64,000 bases of DNA from Lachnospiraceae bacterium JLR.KK008 (GCA_037015955.1 CP143548.1:48501-112500), one strand, 5' to 3'. Numbered from the stretch's first letter, positions 52,411-61,329 are shown. Numbers and translations: made by a program. The notes: a model not told the origin generated them from the letters alone.

Positions 52411-53916
52411 ATGGCATATTTGATGGGAATCGACCTTGGCACATCCAGCCTCAAGACATTGCTCATGGATGAGAATGGTCAGATCGAAGCGGTCTGTGCC
52501 AGAGACTATCAGTTTGCCTCGCCACGCAACGGCTATGCGGAGCATGATCCGAGAGAGTGGTGGGATGCGTGTTGTTTCACGATCCGGCAGGCAATCAAAG
52601 AGAGCGGCGTGGCTCCGCAGGAGATAGCAGGTCTCAGTTTTTCCGGACAGATGCACGGAGCTGTGCTCCTGGACGAAAAGAAGGAGGTCATCAGGCCGGC
52701 AATCCTCCATTGTGACGCCAGATCGGCGGTACAGGTGGAATATATTAAGAAAACATTGGGAACAGAGCGGATCCGGCAGTTGATGATGAATCCGGTCTAC
52801 TCCGGGTTTCTGCTTCCTTCGTTGCTATGGGTGAGGGATAACGAACCGGAAAATTATAAAAAGGTGTGTCATGTATGCCTTCCGAAAGACTATATCAAAT
52901 TCAGGCTGACAGGTGAGATCACATCGGACTATTCGGATGCGTCTGCGACGCTTGCTTTTGACATCGAGAATGGAACGTGGTCAGAAGAGATCCTGAATCT
53001 TCTCTCTGTGCCTTCCACGATCTTCCCTAAGTGCTTCCGCACAGACGAGGCTGTGGGAACAGTCTGCGGTGAAGCAGCGAAGGAGACAGGGCTTTCCACA
53101 GAGACGGTAGTCGTTGCCGGCGGCGGAGATCAGGTTATGCAGGGGATCGGGAATGGGATCACACAACTGGGCGGCGCTTCTGTCAATATCGGTACAAGCG
53201 GGCAGGTTTCGTTCCAAAGTGACCGTCCTGTCCTTAATCCGCAACTCTCGACAAACACATTCTGCGGATATAAGAGAGACCGCTGGTTTACAATGGGTGC
53301 GATCATGAATGCCGGTTTGTCGCTGAAATGGTGCAACCGTCTGCTCGGGCAAAAAGACTATCGGAAAATAAATGAAGCCGTAGATCAGGTGAAGCCGGGC
53401 AGCGGCGGAGTGATCTTTCTGCCGTATCTGAATGGAGAGAGAACGCCGCATGTAAATCCTGACATTAGTGGAGAGTTTGTGGGACTTAACATTAATACCG
53501 GTCCTGCGGAGCTCACAAGGTCTGTCATGGAAGGGGTTGCCTTTGCGTTAATGCAGTGCATTGAAATCTGCGGTGAGCTTGGGCTGAAGGCAAAGGATTA
53601 TATGGTCGCTTCCGGGGGAGGCTCCAGAAGCGGTCCGTGGCTGCAGCTACAGGCAGATATTTATAATATTCCGCTTCGCGTTATAGAGACAGAGGAGCAG
53701 GCGAGCCTGGGCGCTGCGATTGCTGCCGGTGTGGGTGCAGGTATTTATAAAGATATTGAAGAGGGCTGCCGGAGGGTAGTGCATTATAAGGACATTCTTG
53801 TAGTACCTTCTGCCGATGCACATAAAGTATATGAGGAGTACTATGGGTTATTTAAAGAAATCTATGAAGTGGGAAGCGGGGTGTTGAACAAGGTTACATT
53901 GCTGGGGAGAAGATAA
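52411..53916 (+). CDS. FGGY-family carbohydrate kinase, xylulokinase-like
   Basis: The ATG at 52411 follows AGGAGGG; the frame upstream to 52342 overlaps the previous gene. The 501-residue kinase starts LMGIDLGTSSLKTLLMDENG, carries the xylulokinase-type SGQMHGAVLLD with RPAILHCDARS, catalytic Asp region GGGDQVMQGIGNG, and GTSGQV. The C-terminal adenosine motif is VASGGGSRSGPWLQLQADIYNIP. This points to a ketose kinase (D-xylulose or related). It lies 19 bases after the ADP-kinase homologue and 35 bases before the transporter ATPase, in one operon. Confidence 0.88.
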   Translation: MAYLMGIDLGTSSLKTLLMDENGQIEAVCARDYQFASPRNGYAEHDPREWWDACCFTIRQAIKESGVAPQEIAGLSFSGQMHGAVLLDEKKEVIRPAILHCDARSAVQVEYIKKTLGTERIRQLMMNPVYSGFLLPSLLWVRDNEPENYKKVCHVCLPKDYIKFRLTGEITSDYSDASATLAFDIENGTWSEEILNLLSVPSTIFPKCFRTDEAVGTVCGEAAKETGLSTETVVVAGGGDQVMQGIGNGITQLGGASVNIGTSGQVSFQSDRPVLNPQLSTNTFCGYKRDRWFTMGAIMNAGLSLKWCNRLLGQKDYRKINEAVDQVKPGSGGVIFLPYLNGERTPHVNPDISGEFVGLNINTGPAELTRSVMEGVAFALMQCIEICGELGLKAKDYMVASGGGSRSGPWLQLQADIYNIPLRVIETEEQASLGAAIAAGVGAGIYKDIEEGCRRVVHYKDILVVPSADAHKVYEEYYGLFKEIYEVGSGVLNKVTLLGRR

Positions 53917-53951
53917 TAACATATTTACAAGAAAAAATGGAGGTGAAAGCT

Positions 53952-55475
53952 TTGGGGGAAAATATACAAAACAGCGATGAGTATATCTTGCAGTGTTCCG
54001 GAATCAGTAAAGCATTTGGAGGTACGCAGGCGCTGAAGGATGTACAGCTGAACATTAAACGAGGCGAAGTGCATGCTCTGTTGGGAGAAAACGGAGCCGG
54101 CAAGTCCACTTTGATGAAGATTATCATCGGCCTTTACAAGCAGGATCAGGGAAGCATGATGTTTGAGGGGAAACCTTATCAGGCAAAAGGACCGGTGGAG
54201 GCGATCAAAGCCGGGATCTCGATGATCCATCAGGAGTTGAATCCGGAGCCGCATCTGTCTATCGCAGACAGTATCTTCCTGAAAAGAGAAGATATGGTTG
54301 GAAAGATTTTCCTGAATAAGAAAAAACAGAATGAAAGAACCGACGCCATTTTAAAACAGTTTAATTTCCCGTATGATGCCAGGACTTTGATCAAAGAACT
54401 GACGCTTGCACAGGTACAGATGGTGGAAATTATCAAGGCGGTCTCTTCTGACGCCAGACTGATTATTATGGATGAGCCTACCTCATCTCTGGACAGCGAA
54501 GAAACAGATCATTTATTCCGTGTGATCCGGGAGCTGAAAGAGAAGGGTGTAGCAATTATATATATTTCCCACAGAATGGAAGAGATATTTGAGATCTGTG
54601 ACCGTGTATCGGTGTTCAGAGATGGTACGTTCATCAAATCCTGTAGTATGGAAGGGGTAACGAGAGACGAACTGATCTCCATGATGGTAGGCCGTAAAGT
54701 GGAGAGTGTGTTCCCGAAAGTGGACTGTGAGATCGGTGATGTTGTATTCAAGGCGGAAGGGCTGACCGGAAACGGATTTGAAAATGTCAGCTTTGAAGTA
54801 CACGCCGGAGAGATACTGGGTCTGTCAGGTCTGGTAGGAAGCGGACGAAGTGAGACGATGCGGGCGATCTTCGGTCTTGACCCGATCAAGAGTGGTAAAA
54901 TGTATCTGGAAGGCAAAGAGATCAAAAACAGAAATCCCCGCTCTGCGATCAATAAGGGAATCTGTATGGTCAATGAAGACCGTAAAAATTTTGGTCTGTG
55001 TCTGATGCGTTCCCTGAGAGAAAATATTTCCCTGCCCAACTTGCCGAAAAAGCAGAGAGGCATTCTGATCAATCAGAAGAGAGAGATTAAGGAATGTGAG
55101 GAAGTGGCACAGAAACTGACGGTAAAAGCGGCAAGTATCGAACACAACGCCTTTTCTCTGAGTGGTGGAAATCAGCAGAAAGTAGTTATCGCCAAGTGGA
55201 TCATGGCCAATCCCAAACTTTTGATCCTGGATGAACCGACCCGAGGCGTGGACGTAGGCGCAAAGTCGGAGATTCATTCGCTTATGTGCGAATTTGCTGC
55301 AAAAGGTATGGCTGTCATTATGATCTCCTCGGAGCTGCCTGAGGTTATGGGCATGAGCGATCGTATTCTTGTTTATCACGAAGGAAAGATCAACGGAGAA
55401 GTAAAACGTTCCGAGATATTAAACAATACTGTGACAGACAAGGTGATTTTAGCTAAGGCATTTGGCGGAAAGTAG
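53952..55475 (+). CDS. Sugar ABC transporter ATPase (RbsA/MglA type)
   Basis: TTG 53952 is chosen because GGAGGTG ends six bases upstream; the ATG at 53937 precedes that site and has no ribosome site of its own. The 507-residue protein has tandem ABC domains: Walker A GENGAGKST near residue 45, Walker B LIIMDEPTSSLD, a second P-loop region GLVGSGRSE, signature LSGGNQQKVVIAKW near 402 and LILDEPTRGVD. It energises the RbsC-like permease encoded 10 bases downstream. The layout is that of ribose/galactose/allose-class importers. Confidence 0.92.
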   Translation: MGENIQNSDEYILQCSGISKAFGGTQALKDVQLNIKRGEVHALLGENGAGKSTLMKIIIGLYKQDQGSMMFEGKPYQAKGPVEAIKAGISMIHQELNPEPHLSIADSIFLKREDMVGKIFLNKKKQNERTDAILKQFNFPYDARTLIKELTLAQVQMVEIIKAVSSDARLIIMDEPTSSLDSEETDHLFRVIRELKEKGVAIIYISHRMEEIFEICDRVSVFRDGTFIKSCSMEGVTRDELISMMVGRKVESVFPKVDCEIGDVVFKAEGLTGNGFENVSFEVHAGEILGLSGLVGSGRSETMRAIFGLDPIKSGKMYLEGKEIKNRNPRSAINKGICMVNEDRKNFGLCLMRSLRENISLPNLPKKQRGILINQKREIKECEEVAQKLTVKAASIEHNAFSLSGGNQQKVVIAKWIMANPKLLILDEPTRGVDVGAKSEIHSLMCEFAAKGMAVIMISSELPEVMGMSDRILVYHEGKINGEVKRSEILNNTVTDKVILAKAFGGK

Positions 55476-55485
55476 GGGGATAAAG

Positions 55486-56448
55486 ATGAAAACTAAGAAA
55501 AAAGGCAATGATAATTTAAGAATGTTTATGGGCAAGTACGGAATCGGCGTCGTACTGTTGATCATGATGGTTCTCATCGGTATTATGGAGCCTACCTTTG
55601 CCACCGGCACAAACTTTATTAACGTGGCAACGCAGGTGGCGATCAACGGTATGATCGCGTATGGTATGTGTCTTGCCATTACGACCGGCGGTATTGATCT
55701 GTCAGTGGGTGCACAGCTTGCATTGACAAGCTGCGTACTTGGAGTTACAATTACCAATAATGGAATGAATGTATGGCTTTCCTGTCTGGTGGCGCTGCTG
55801 GTAGCAACATTCTTTGGCTTCCTGAACGGCGTACTGATTGCCAAGTTTAATATGTTTCCTTTCGTAGTAACGCTGTCAACGCAGCTTATTATCAGAGGTC
55901 TGTCTCAGGTTATCAGTGGTGGTAAAGCAATTTCTCTGACAAGCGACGCTTTTAAAGGCATTTATTCCAACAAATTCATTGGGATTCCGGTTCCGATTGT
56001 GCTTCTGTTCCTGGCTACAGTCATTATGTATCTGTTGCTTCACTGGACTAGATTTGGCCGTTACATATTTGCGGTAGGTGGTAATGTAAACGCTGCGATT
56101 GCATCTGGTGTCAGTGAATTCTGGACGAAAGTAGGCGTGTATACTGTCAGTGGTTTTCTGGCGGGTCTGGCAGCAATCATCTTTACGGCAAAAACAGGTT
56201 CCGCACAGTCTAATATCGGTGTCGGCTATGAGACAGACGCTGTTGCAGCCTGTGTATTGGGGGGCACATCGTTTGCCGGTGGTATCGCCACGATCCCTGG
56301 TGTACTGATGGGTATCTTTATCATCGGTTTCATCTATAATGGCATGAACCTGATCGGTGTATCCTCTTACTATCAGTCGATCGTAAAAGGCTGTGTTATC
56401 ATCGGAGCGGTATTGCTCGACATGGTTATGAACGGAAAGAACAAATAA
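55486..56448 (+). CDS. Sugar ABC transporter permease (RbsC type)
   Basis: The ATG at 55486 follows AGGGGGA by five bases; the frame extension to 55462 lies inside the ATPase gene. The 320-residue membrane protein has RbsC segments AITTGGIDLSVGAQLALTS, LNGVLIAKFNMFPFVVTLSTQLI, coupling loop YIFAVGGNVNAAIASGVSEF and ACVLGGTSFAGGIATIPGVLMG. A single permease gene implies a homodimeric pore. A terminator separates it from the binding-protein gene. Confidence 0.92.
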   Translation: MKTKKKGNDNLRMFMGKYGIGVVLLIMMVLIGIMEPTFATGTNFINVATQVAINGMIAYGMCLAITTGGIDLSVGAQLALTSCVLGVTITNNGMNVWLSCLVALLVATFFGFLNGVLIAKFNMFPFVVTLSTQLIIRGLSQVISGGKAISLTSDAFKGIYSNKFIGIPVPIVLLFLATVIMYLLLHWTRFGRYIFAVGGNVNAAIASGVSEFWTKVGVYTVSGFLAGLAAIIFTAKTGSAQSNIGVGYETDAVAACVLGGTSFAGGIATIPGVLMGIFIIGFIYNGMNLIGVSSYYQSIVKGCVIIGAVLLDMVMNGKNK

Positions 56449-56479
56449 TTAGAAATTTAAGATCATTTATTCAGGTAAT

Positions 56480-56520
56480 AACTTTCCGCTGTGCGGAGGG
56501 CGTATCAGCGGAAAGTTTTA
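56480..56520 (+). terminator. Terminator between permease and binding-protein genes
   Basis: AACTTTCCGCT (56480-56490) pairs with AGCGGAAAGTT (56507-56517) and is followed by TTTA. A binding-protein gene after a terminator suggests either strong read-through or a separate promoter; none is clear. Confidence 0.75.
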
Positions 56521-56571
56521 CAATATTTATTTAATTGGCACTAAAATCAAAAAAGGAGGAAACAATTTGTT

Positions 56572-57648
56572 ATGAGAAAGAAAATTTTAGCAGTAACACT
56601 TGCAGCATGTATGACATTTGCTCTGTGTGCATGTGGTTCCAGCGCAGAAGCTCCGGCACCGGAAGCAGCTCCCGCAGAAGAGGAAGCAGCTCCCGCTGAC
56701 GACGCAGCAGAAGCTCCGGCAGAGGATGCAGCAGAAGAGGCAGCTCCGGCAGCAGCTGGCGCAGACGTAAATGGCGATGGAAAGGTTGTCGTAGGTTATA
56801 TCTCCAAGAACCTGACAGACCCGTTCCATGCACCGATCAACGAGCATGCAACAACAACTTTTGATCAGCTGAAAGCTGACGGCGTTATCGATGACTGGAC
56901 AGGAATCCTTGACGGCGAGACAGACCCGAACAAACAGATCGACCGTGCTGATGAGTGTATCACAAAAGGCTGCGATGTTGTTATCATTCTCCCTGCTGAG
57001 TCTGAGGCATCTGATCCTGCAGTGACAAAACTGGTAGATGCAGGCATCAACGTAATCGTAGTAAACTCCAAGACAACAAGCACAGACGAGAAAGCAATCG
57101 CTTACTGCGGTTCTGACGACGTAGAAGCCGGCAGAATGCTTGCTGACTGGGTGATCAAGAACTGCCCGGATGGTGGAAAATATGTACACTGCACAGGTAT
57201 TCTTGGAAACTCCGCACAGCTTGACCGTGGCCAGGGTATCAACGAAGTAATGGCAGAGCATCCGGAATTCGAAATGGTTGCTGAGCCGGATACACAGTGG
57301 CAGGGTGACAAAGCTGCAAACGCTACAACTGATGCAATCGCTCAGTACGGCGAAGAGCTTGTAGCAGTTATCTGCGATAACGACGATATGTCTTCTGCAG
57401 CTCAGAGAGCAGCTAACGATGCTGGAAGATCTGACATTATCTGCGTAGGTGTTGACGGAAACCAGAACCCTCTTCAGATGGTAAAAGATGGTGACCTTGG
57501 CGCAACTGTTCTTCAGGATGGTGTTGGCCAGATTTCCGCAGCAATCGATATCATTACTTCTATGATCGAAGGTAAAGAGTATGACAAGGCACCTGTAATT
57601 CCTTTCGTACTTGTTACAAAGGACAATGTAGACGAGTATCTTCAGTAA
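56572..57648 (+). CDS. Sugar ABC transporter substrate-binding lipoprotein (RbsB-like)
   Basis: A 358-residue lipoprotein with box LCAC at residues 18-21, then an Ala/Pro/Glu linker to about residue 62 much like that of the binding protein at 15575. The folded part starts VVVGYISKNLTDPFHAPINEHA and shows the type 4 binding-protein layout (DVVIILPAESEASDPAVTKL, NVIVVNSKTT, GILGNSAQLDRGQGINEVM, CVGVDGNQNPLQMVKDG). It delivers sugar to the ATPase/permease pair upstream. The codon use (AAAGGAGG ribosome site, few rare codons) suggests strong expression. Confidence 0.9.
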   Translation: MRKKILAVTLAACMTFALCACGSSAEAPAPEAAPAEEEAAPADDAAEAPAEDAAEEAAPAAAGADVNGDGKVVVGYISKNLTDPFHAPINEHATTTFDQLKADGVIDDWTGILDGETDPNKQIDRADECITKGCDVVIILPAESEASDPAVTKLVDAGINVIVVNSKTTSTDEKAIAYCGSDDVEAGRMLADWVIKNCPDGGKYVHCTGILGNSAQLDRGQGINEVMAEHPEFEMVAEPDTQWQGDKAANATTDAIAQYGEELVAVICDNDDMSSAAQRAANDAGRSDIICVGVDGNQNPLQMVKDGDLGATVLQDGVGQISAAIDIITSMIEGKEYDKAPVIPFVLVTKDNVDEYLQ

Positions 57649-57710
57649 GGAAAAGACTGGGCAACAGTCGGAAAATGATAAGTGCTGATTAAATCATGAA
57701 ACGATAAAAT

Positions 57711-57747
57711 AGGAAGCCTGGATTGTATTTCAGGCTTCCTTGTTTTA
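57711..57747 (+). terminator. Terminator after the binding-protein gene
   Basis: Perfect AGGAAGCCTG/CAGGCTTCCT stem with a 10-base loop followed by TGTTTT. Confidence 0.9.
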
Positions 57748-57751
57748 TAAT
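57723..57751 (+). promoter_or_regulatory. Promoter of the RpiB-like gene, overlapping the terminator
   Basis: TTGTAT (57723-57728) in the terminator loop, 17-base spacer, TATAAT (57746-57751), 39 bases before the start codon. Confidence 0.7.
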
Positions 57752-57789
57752 AGTTTTATGAAGTAAAACAAACGAAAACAGGAGGTATC

Positions 57790-58248
57790 ATGAGTATGAA
57801 ACTGGCAATCGGATGCGATGAGGCTGCATATGCCTTAAAAGTAGTGATCATGGATCATTTGAAAGAGATCGGTGTGGAGTATGACGATTTTGGCGCAGAC
57901 AAGGGGGAAGTAGTTCTTTATCCTGATGTAGCGCAGAAAGTGGCACAGGCAGTTGCTGATGGGAAATATGAGAGAGGGATTCTCGTGTGCGGTACAGGGA
58001 TTGGTATGGCGATCACAGCGAACAAGGTGCCTGGCATCAGAGCAGCTGTATGTCATGATCCATTTTCTACAGAGCGTTCCAGAAAGAGTAACAATGCGCA
58101 GATCATGTGCATGGGTGAGAGAGTGATCGGACCAGAGCTGGCAAAATATCTTGTTGACATCTGGTTAAAATGTGATTTTGCAGGTGGCGGGTCGGCACCG
58201 AAGGTAGACAGGATCATGGAAGTGGAGCAGTCCTATTTCAAGAAATAA
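57790..58248 (+). CDS. RpiB/LacA/LacB-family sugar-phosphate isomerase, divergent active site
   Basis: A 152-residue protein with the RpiB fold: LAIGCDEAAYALK, VEYDDFGAD, VCGTGIGMAITANKVPGIRAA with the catalytic Cys, and the C-terminal VIGPELAKYLVDIWL. Two positions differ from E. coli RpiB: the N-terminal Cys-Asp-His becomes CDE, and the SRQHND segment becomes SRKSNN, so both conserved histidines are missing. The substrate is therefore probably not plain ribose 5-phosphate; related isomerases act on allose, galactose, erythrose or other sugar phosphates. AGGAGG precedes the ATG. The PFK-like gene follows 37 bases later. Confidence 0.85.
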   Translation: MSMKLAIGCDEAAYALKVVIMDHLKEIGVEYDDFGADKGEVVLYPDVAQKVAQAVADGKYERGILVCGTGIGMAITANKVPGIRAAVCHDPFSTERSRKSNNAQIMCMGERVIGPELAKYLVDIWLKCDFAGGGSAPKVDRIMEVEQSYFKK

Positions 58249-58285
58249 CTACGTTTTGTAATGATGGAAAGAAGGAGGTTTTCTG

Positions 58286-59359
58286 ATGAAAAGAATTGGG
58301 TTATTGACCAGTGGGGGAGATTGTCAGGCACTGAATGCTGCTATGCGCGGCGTCGTGAAAACGATCAGCAATGCGTCGGAGCAGGTAGAGATCTATGGCT
58401 TTTTAGAGGGTTACAAAGGTTTGATCTACGGCAATTACAGAATGCTGCAAAGTTATGACTTCTCCGGCATTTTGACAAAAGGCGGAACAATTCTGGGAAG
58501 TTCCAGAACGCCATTCAAATTGATGAGGGAACCGGATGAAAATGGTCTGGACAAAGTAGAGGCCATGAAACACAATTACTATAAATTGAATCTGGACTGT
58601 CTGGTCATTTTGGGCGGAAACGGAACACATAAGACAGCCAATCTTCTTCGTCAGGAAGGGTTAAATATTGTCACGCTGCCAAAGACGATCGATAACGATC
58701 TTTGGGGAACAGACATGACATTTGGTTTCCAGAGTGCGGTGGACATTGCGACGCAGGCGATCGACTGTATCCATACAACGGCGGCTTCCCATGGTCGTGT
58801 GTTTATCGTGGAAGTTATGGGCCATAAAGTTGGATGGTTGACGCTCAACGCTGGTATTGCCGGAGGAGCTGATATTATATTGATTCCGGAGATTCCTTAT
58901 AATATTAATAAAGTGGTGTCGGCGATCGAGGCAAGACATAAGGGCGGCAGCAGATTTACCATTCTGGCAGTGGCCGAAGGTGCGATTTCCAAAGAAGATG
59001 CCGCGCTTTCCAAGAAAGAATTAAAAGAAAAACAGAAAAATAAAATTTACCCGAGCGTGTCCTACCAGGTGGCGGCGGAGATTCTCGAAAAGACCGGTAA
59101 CGAGGTACGTGTGACAGTTCCGGGACATACACAGCGCGGCGGCAGTCCCTGTCCTTATGACAGAGTATTTGCAAGCCGCCTGGGATCGGAAGCAGGCAAG
59201 CTGATCATGAAGGGCGAATATGGTTTCATGGTGGGTTACAGAAACAGAGAGATCGTGAAGGTACCGCTTGAGGATGTGGCGGGCAAACTCAAATATCTCT
59301 CCCCGGATGCTTCCATCATTCAGGAAGCAAAGATGCTGGGAATCAGTTTTGGTGATTAA
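58286..59359 (+). CDS. Phosphofructokinase-family protein with atypical phosphate-donor motif
   Basis: A 357-residue PFK (E. coli PfkA is 320). The N-terminus LLTSGGDCQALNAAMRGVVK and the catalytic TIDND (Asp base) are intact, as are MGHKVGWLTLNAGIAGGAD and PGHTQRGGSPCPYDR. The donor-site motif is GGNGTHKT near residues 110-117 instead of GGDGS, so the magnesium-binding Asp is Asn, while PKTIDND has the Lys typical of PPi-dependent enzymes. The mix leaves ATP or PPi use undecided. AAGGAGG precedes the ATG. It probably acts with the RpiB-like isomerase upstream. Confidence 0.85.
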   Translation: MKRIGLLTSGGDCQALNAAMRGVVKTISNASEQVEIYGFLEGYKGLIYGNYRMLQSYDFSGILTKGGTILGSSRTPFKLMREPDENGLDKVEAMKHNYYKLNLDCLVILGGNGTHKTANLLRQEGLNIVTLPKTIDNDLWGTDMTFGFQSAVDIATQAIDCIHTTAASHGRVFIVEVMGHKVGWLTLNAGIAGGADIILIPEIPYNINKVVSAIEARHKGGSRFTILAVAEGAISKEDAALSKKELKEKQKNKIYPSVSYQVAAEILEKTGNEVRVTVPGHTQRGGSPCPYDRVFASRLGSEAGKLIMKGEYGFMVGYRNREIVKVPLEDVAGKLKYLSPDASIIQEAKMLGISFGD

Positions 59360-59394
59360 GGCAGCAGAATTTCAATCAGTTAGGGGCAGTAAAC

Positions 59395-60957
59395 ATGTCG
59401 TATACGGCGCTTTACAGAAAGTTCCGTCCTGATAGTTTTGAAGATGTAAGAGGGCAGGAGCATATTGTTACAACATTAAAAAATCAGATGAAAGCGGACA
59501 GGATAGGCCATGCCTATCTTTTCTGCGGCAGTCGGGGAACGGGCAAGACGACGGTGGCGAAAATATTTGCCAGAGCGGTAAACTGTGAAAACACACAGGA
59601 TGGCAGTCCTTGTGGACAGTGTGAGACATGCAGAGCGATCCGCTCCGGCGCCAGTATGAATGTCATTGAAATCGACGCAGCTTCCAATAACGGTGTAGAC
59701 AGTATACGCCAGATCGTGGAGGAGGTATCTTATTCGCCGGCACAGGGGAAATATAAGGTTTATATTATCGATGAGGTTCATATGCTTTCAATAGGCGCTT
59801 TCAATGCTCTGTTAAAGACTTTGGAAGAGCCGCCTTCTTATGTCATTTTTATTCTGGCGACGACAGAAGTTCATAAAATCCCGATCACGATACTCTCAAG
59901 ATGTCAGAGATATGATTTTAAGCGGATTACGATTGATACAATTATGGAACGAATGAAAGAGCTGACGGGGGCCGAGTCAGTGGAGGCAGAGGATAAGGCT
60001 TTGCGCTATATTGCCAAGGCGGCGGACGGCTCCATGCGCGATGCTCTGAGTCTGCTCGATCAATGTATTGCCTTTCATTTTGGTGACATGCTCACTTATG
60101 ACAAAGTGCTCAATGTGCTGGGAGCGGTGGATACTTCGGTGTTCAGCAGAATGCTGCGACTGCTCACAGAGCAGAATATCATTGGTGCCATTGAACTGTT
60201 GGAAGAGATGATCATGCTTGGCAGAGAGCTGTCGCAGTTTGTGACGGATTTTACCTGGTATCTGAGAAGTCTGCTGCTCGCGGGGGCTTCGGATTCCATT
60301 GAAGATGTGATCGACATGTCAACCGATAATCTGAACAATTTAAAGGAAGAGGCACAGATGGTGGAACCGCCGGTCGTCATGCGTTATATCAGAGTGTTTT
60401 CCGAAGTATCCGACCAGATGCGTTATGCTTCTCAAAAGCGGATTTTGTTGGAAATGGCGATTATCAAACTGTGCAGACCACAGATGGAGACAGATCTGCA
60501 TTCGCTGCTGGAGCGGGTTCGCAATCTGGAGAGACAACTTCAGGAAGGCGTCACAGTAGTGAGGAAGGAAACGTCTCAAGAAAATGTCACTGCGGAGAAG
60601 GGAAATAAAAAAACAGCGCAGCCAATGCCGAAAGCGATTCCGGAAGATGTCCGGCAGCTTGTTGAAAAGTGGAAAAGTGTGATCGGTAATGCACAGATGC
60701 CGATGAGGCAGTATTTAAAGGAGGCAAGACTGACCCTGGGCGGAGATAACAGGTTAGTGCTTGTATTGCCCGACGGAGTTGCGTCGGACTATTTTTTGAG
60801 GCAGCAGGAACATTTGATTCAGTTAAACCGCCTTTTGTCAGATTGTGCCGGGAAAGAAGTGGAGGCAGCTGTCGAGACAATGCAGGCAGAGCGGGAGTTT
60901 GAGGACACTTATGTAGACCTGCAGTCGGTCATTCATATGGAGATCGAAGAAGAATAA
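59395..60957 (+). CDS. dnaX: DNA polymerase III subunit gamma/tau
   Basis: A 520-residue clamp-loader ATPase: YTALYRKFRPDSFEDVRGQEHIV at the start, Walker A GSRGTGKTT near residue 45, zinc cysteines CENTQDGSPCGQCETC, Walker B IIDEVHML and the SRC arginine-finger motif in TILSRCQRYDFKRI. A collar domain follows and a tau-type C-terminal tail from about residue 390. The dnaX-ybaB-recR order is a widely conserved housekeeping operon. GGGG is found before the ATG. Confidence 0.96.
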   Translation: MSYTALYRKFRPDSFEDVRGQEHIVTTLKNQMKADRIGHAYLFCGSRGTGKTTVAKIFARAVNCENTQDGSPCGQCETCRAIRSGASMNVIEIDAASNNGVDSIRQIVEEVSYSPAQGKYKVYIIDEVHMLSIGAFNALLKTLEEPPSYVIFILATTEVHKIPITILSRCQRYDFKRITIDTIMERMKELTGAESVEAEDKALRYIAKAADGSMRDALSLLDQCIAFHFGDMLTYDKVLNVLGAVDTSVFSRMLRLLTEQNIIGAIELLEEMIMLGRELSQFVTDFTWYLRSLLLAGASDSIEDVIDMSTDNLNNLKEEAQMVEPPVVMRYIRVFSEVSDQMRYASQKRILLEMAIIKLCRPQMETDLHSLLERVRNLERQLQEGVTVVRKETSQENVTAEKGNKKTAQPMPKAIPEDVRQLVEKWKSVIGNAQMPMRQYLKEARLTLGGDNRLVLVLPDGVASDYFLRQQEHLIQLNRLLSDCAGKEVEAAVETMQAEREFEDTYVDLQSVIHMEIEEE

Positions 60958-60975
60958 ATTTCAGGAGGAAGAAAG

Positions 60976-61329
60976 ATGGCGAAACGTGGAGGCTTTCCGG
61001 GCGGAGGTATGCCGGGGAATATGGCGAATTTAATGAAGCAGGCACAGAAAATGCAGCGTCAGATGGAAGAGGGCCAAAAAGAGCTGGAGGCAAAAGAATT
61101 TACTGCCAAATCAGGCGGCGGCGCCGTGGAAGTGACAGTAACCGGAAAGAAAGAAGTGACTAAAGTGACGCTTTCTCAGGAAGTGGTGGATCCGGATGAT
61201 GTGGAGATGTTAGAAGACCTGATCATGGCTGCCGTCAATGAGGCGATTCGCATGGCGGATGAAGCCAACGCACAGTTGATGGGCAAAATGACAGGAGGAT
61301 TAGGGCTTGGCGGAGGTATGCCGTTTTAA
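60976..61329 (+). CDS. ybaB: YbaB/EbfC-family nucleoid-associated protein
   Basis: A 117-residue small DNA-binding protein: glycine/methionine-rich start, helix [23 protein letters not shown], strands [20 protein letters not shown] and helix [20 protein letters not shown], ending in a flexible Gly-rich tail. It sits between dnaX and recR, the usual place, 18 bases after dnaX with AGGAGGAA, and its stop overlaps the recR start by one base. Confidence 0.94.
   Translation: MAKRGGFPGGGMPGNMANLMKQAQKMQRQMEEGQKELEAKEFTAKSGGGAVEVTVTGKKEVTKVTLSQEVVDPDDVEMLEDLIMAAVNEAIRMADEANAQLMGKMTGGLGLGGGMPF

Noticed and set aside
59340..59400. Possible attachment site: duplicate of the tRNA-Ser 3' end at the far side of the sugar region
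   Set aside because: No copy of the T-arm/acceptor sequence was seen before dnaX and there is no integrase gene, so tRNA-targeted integration is unsupported.
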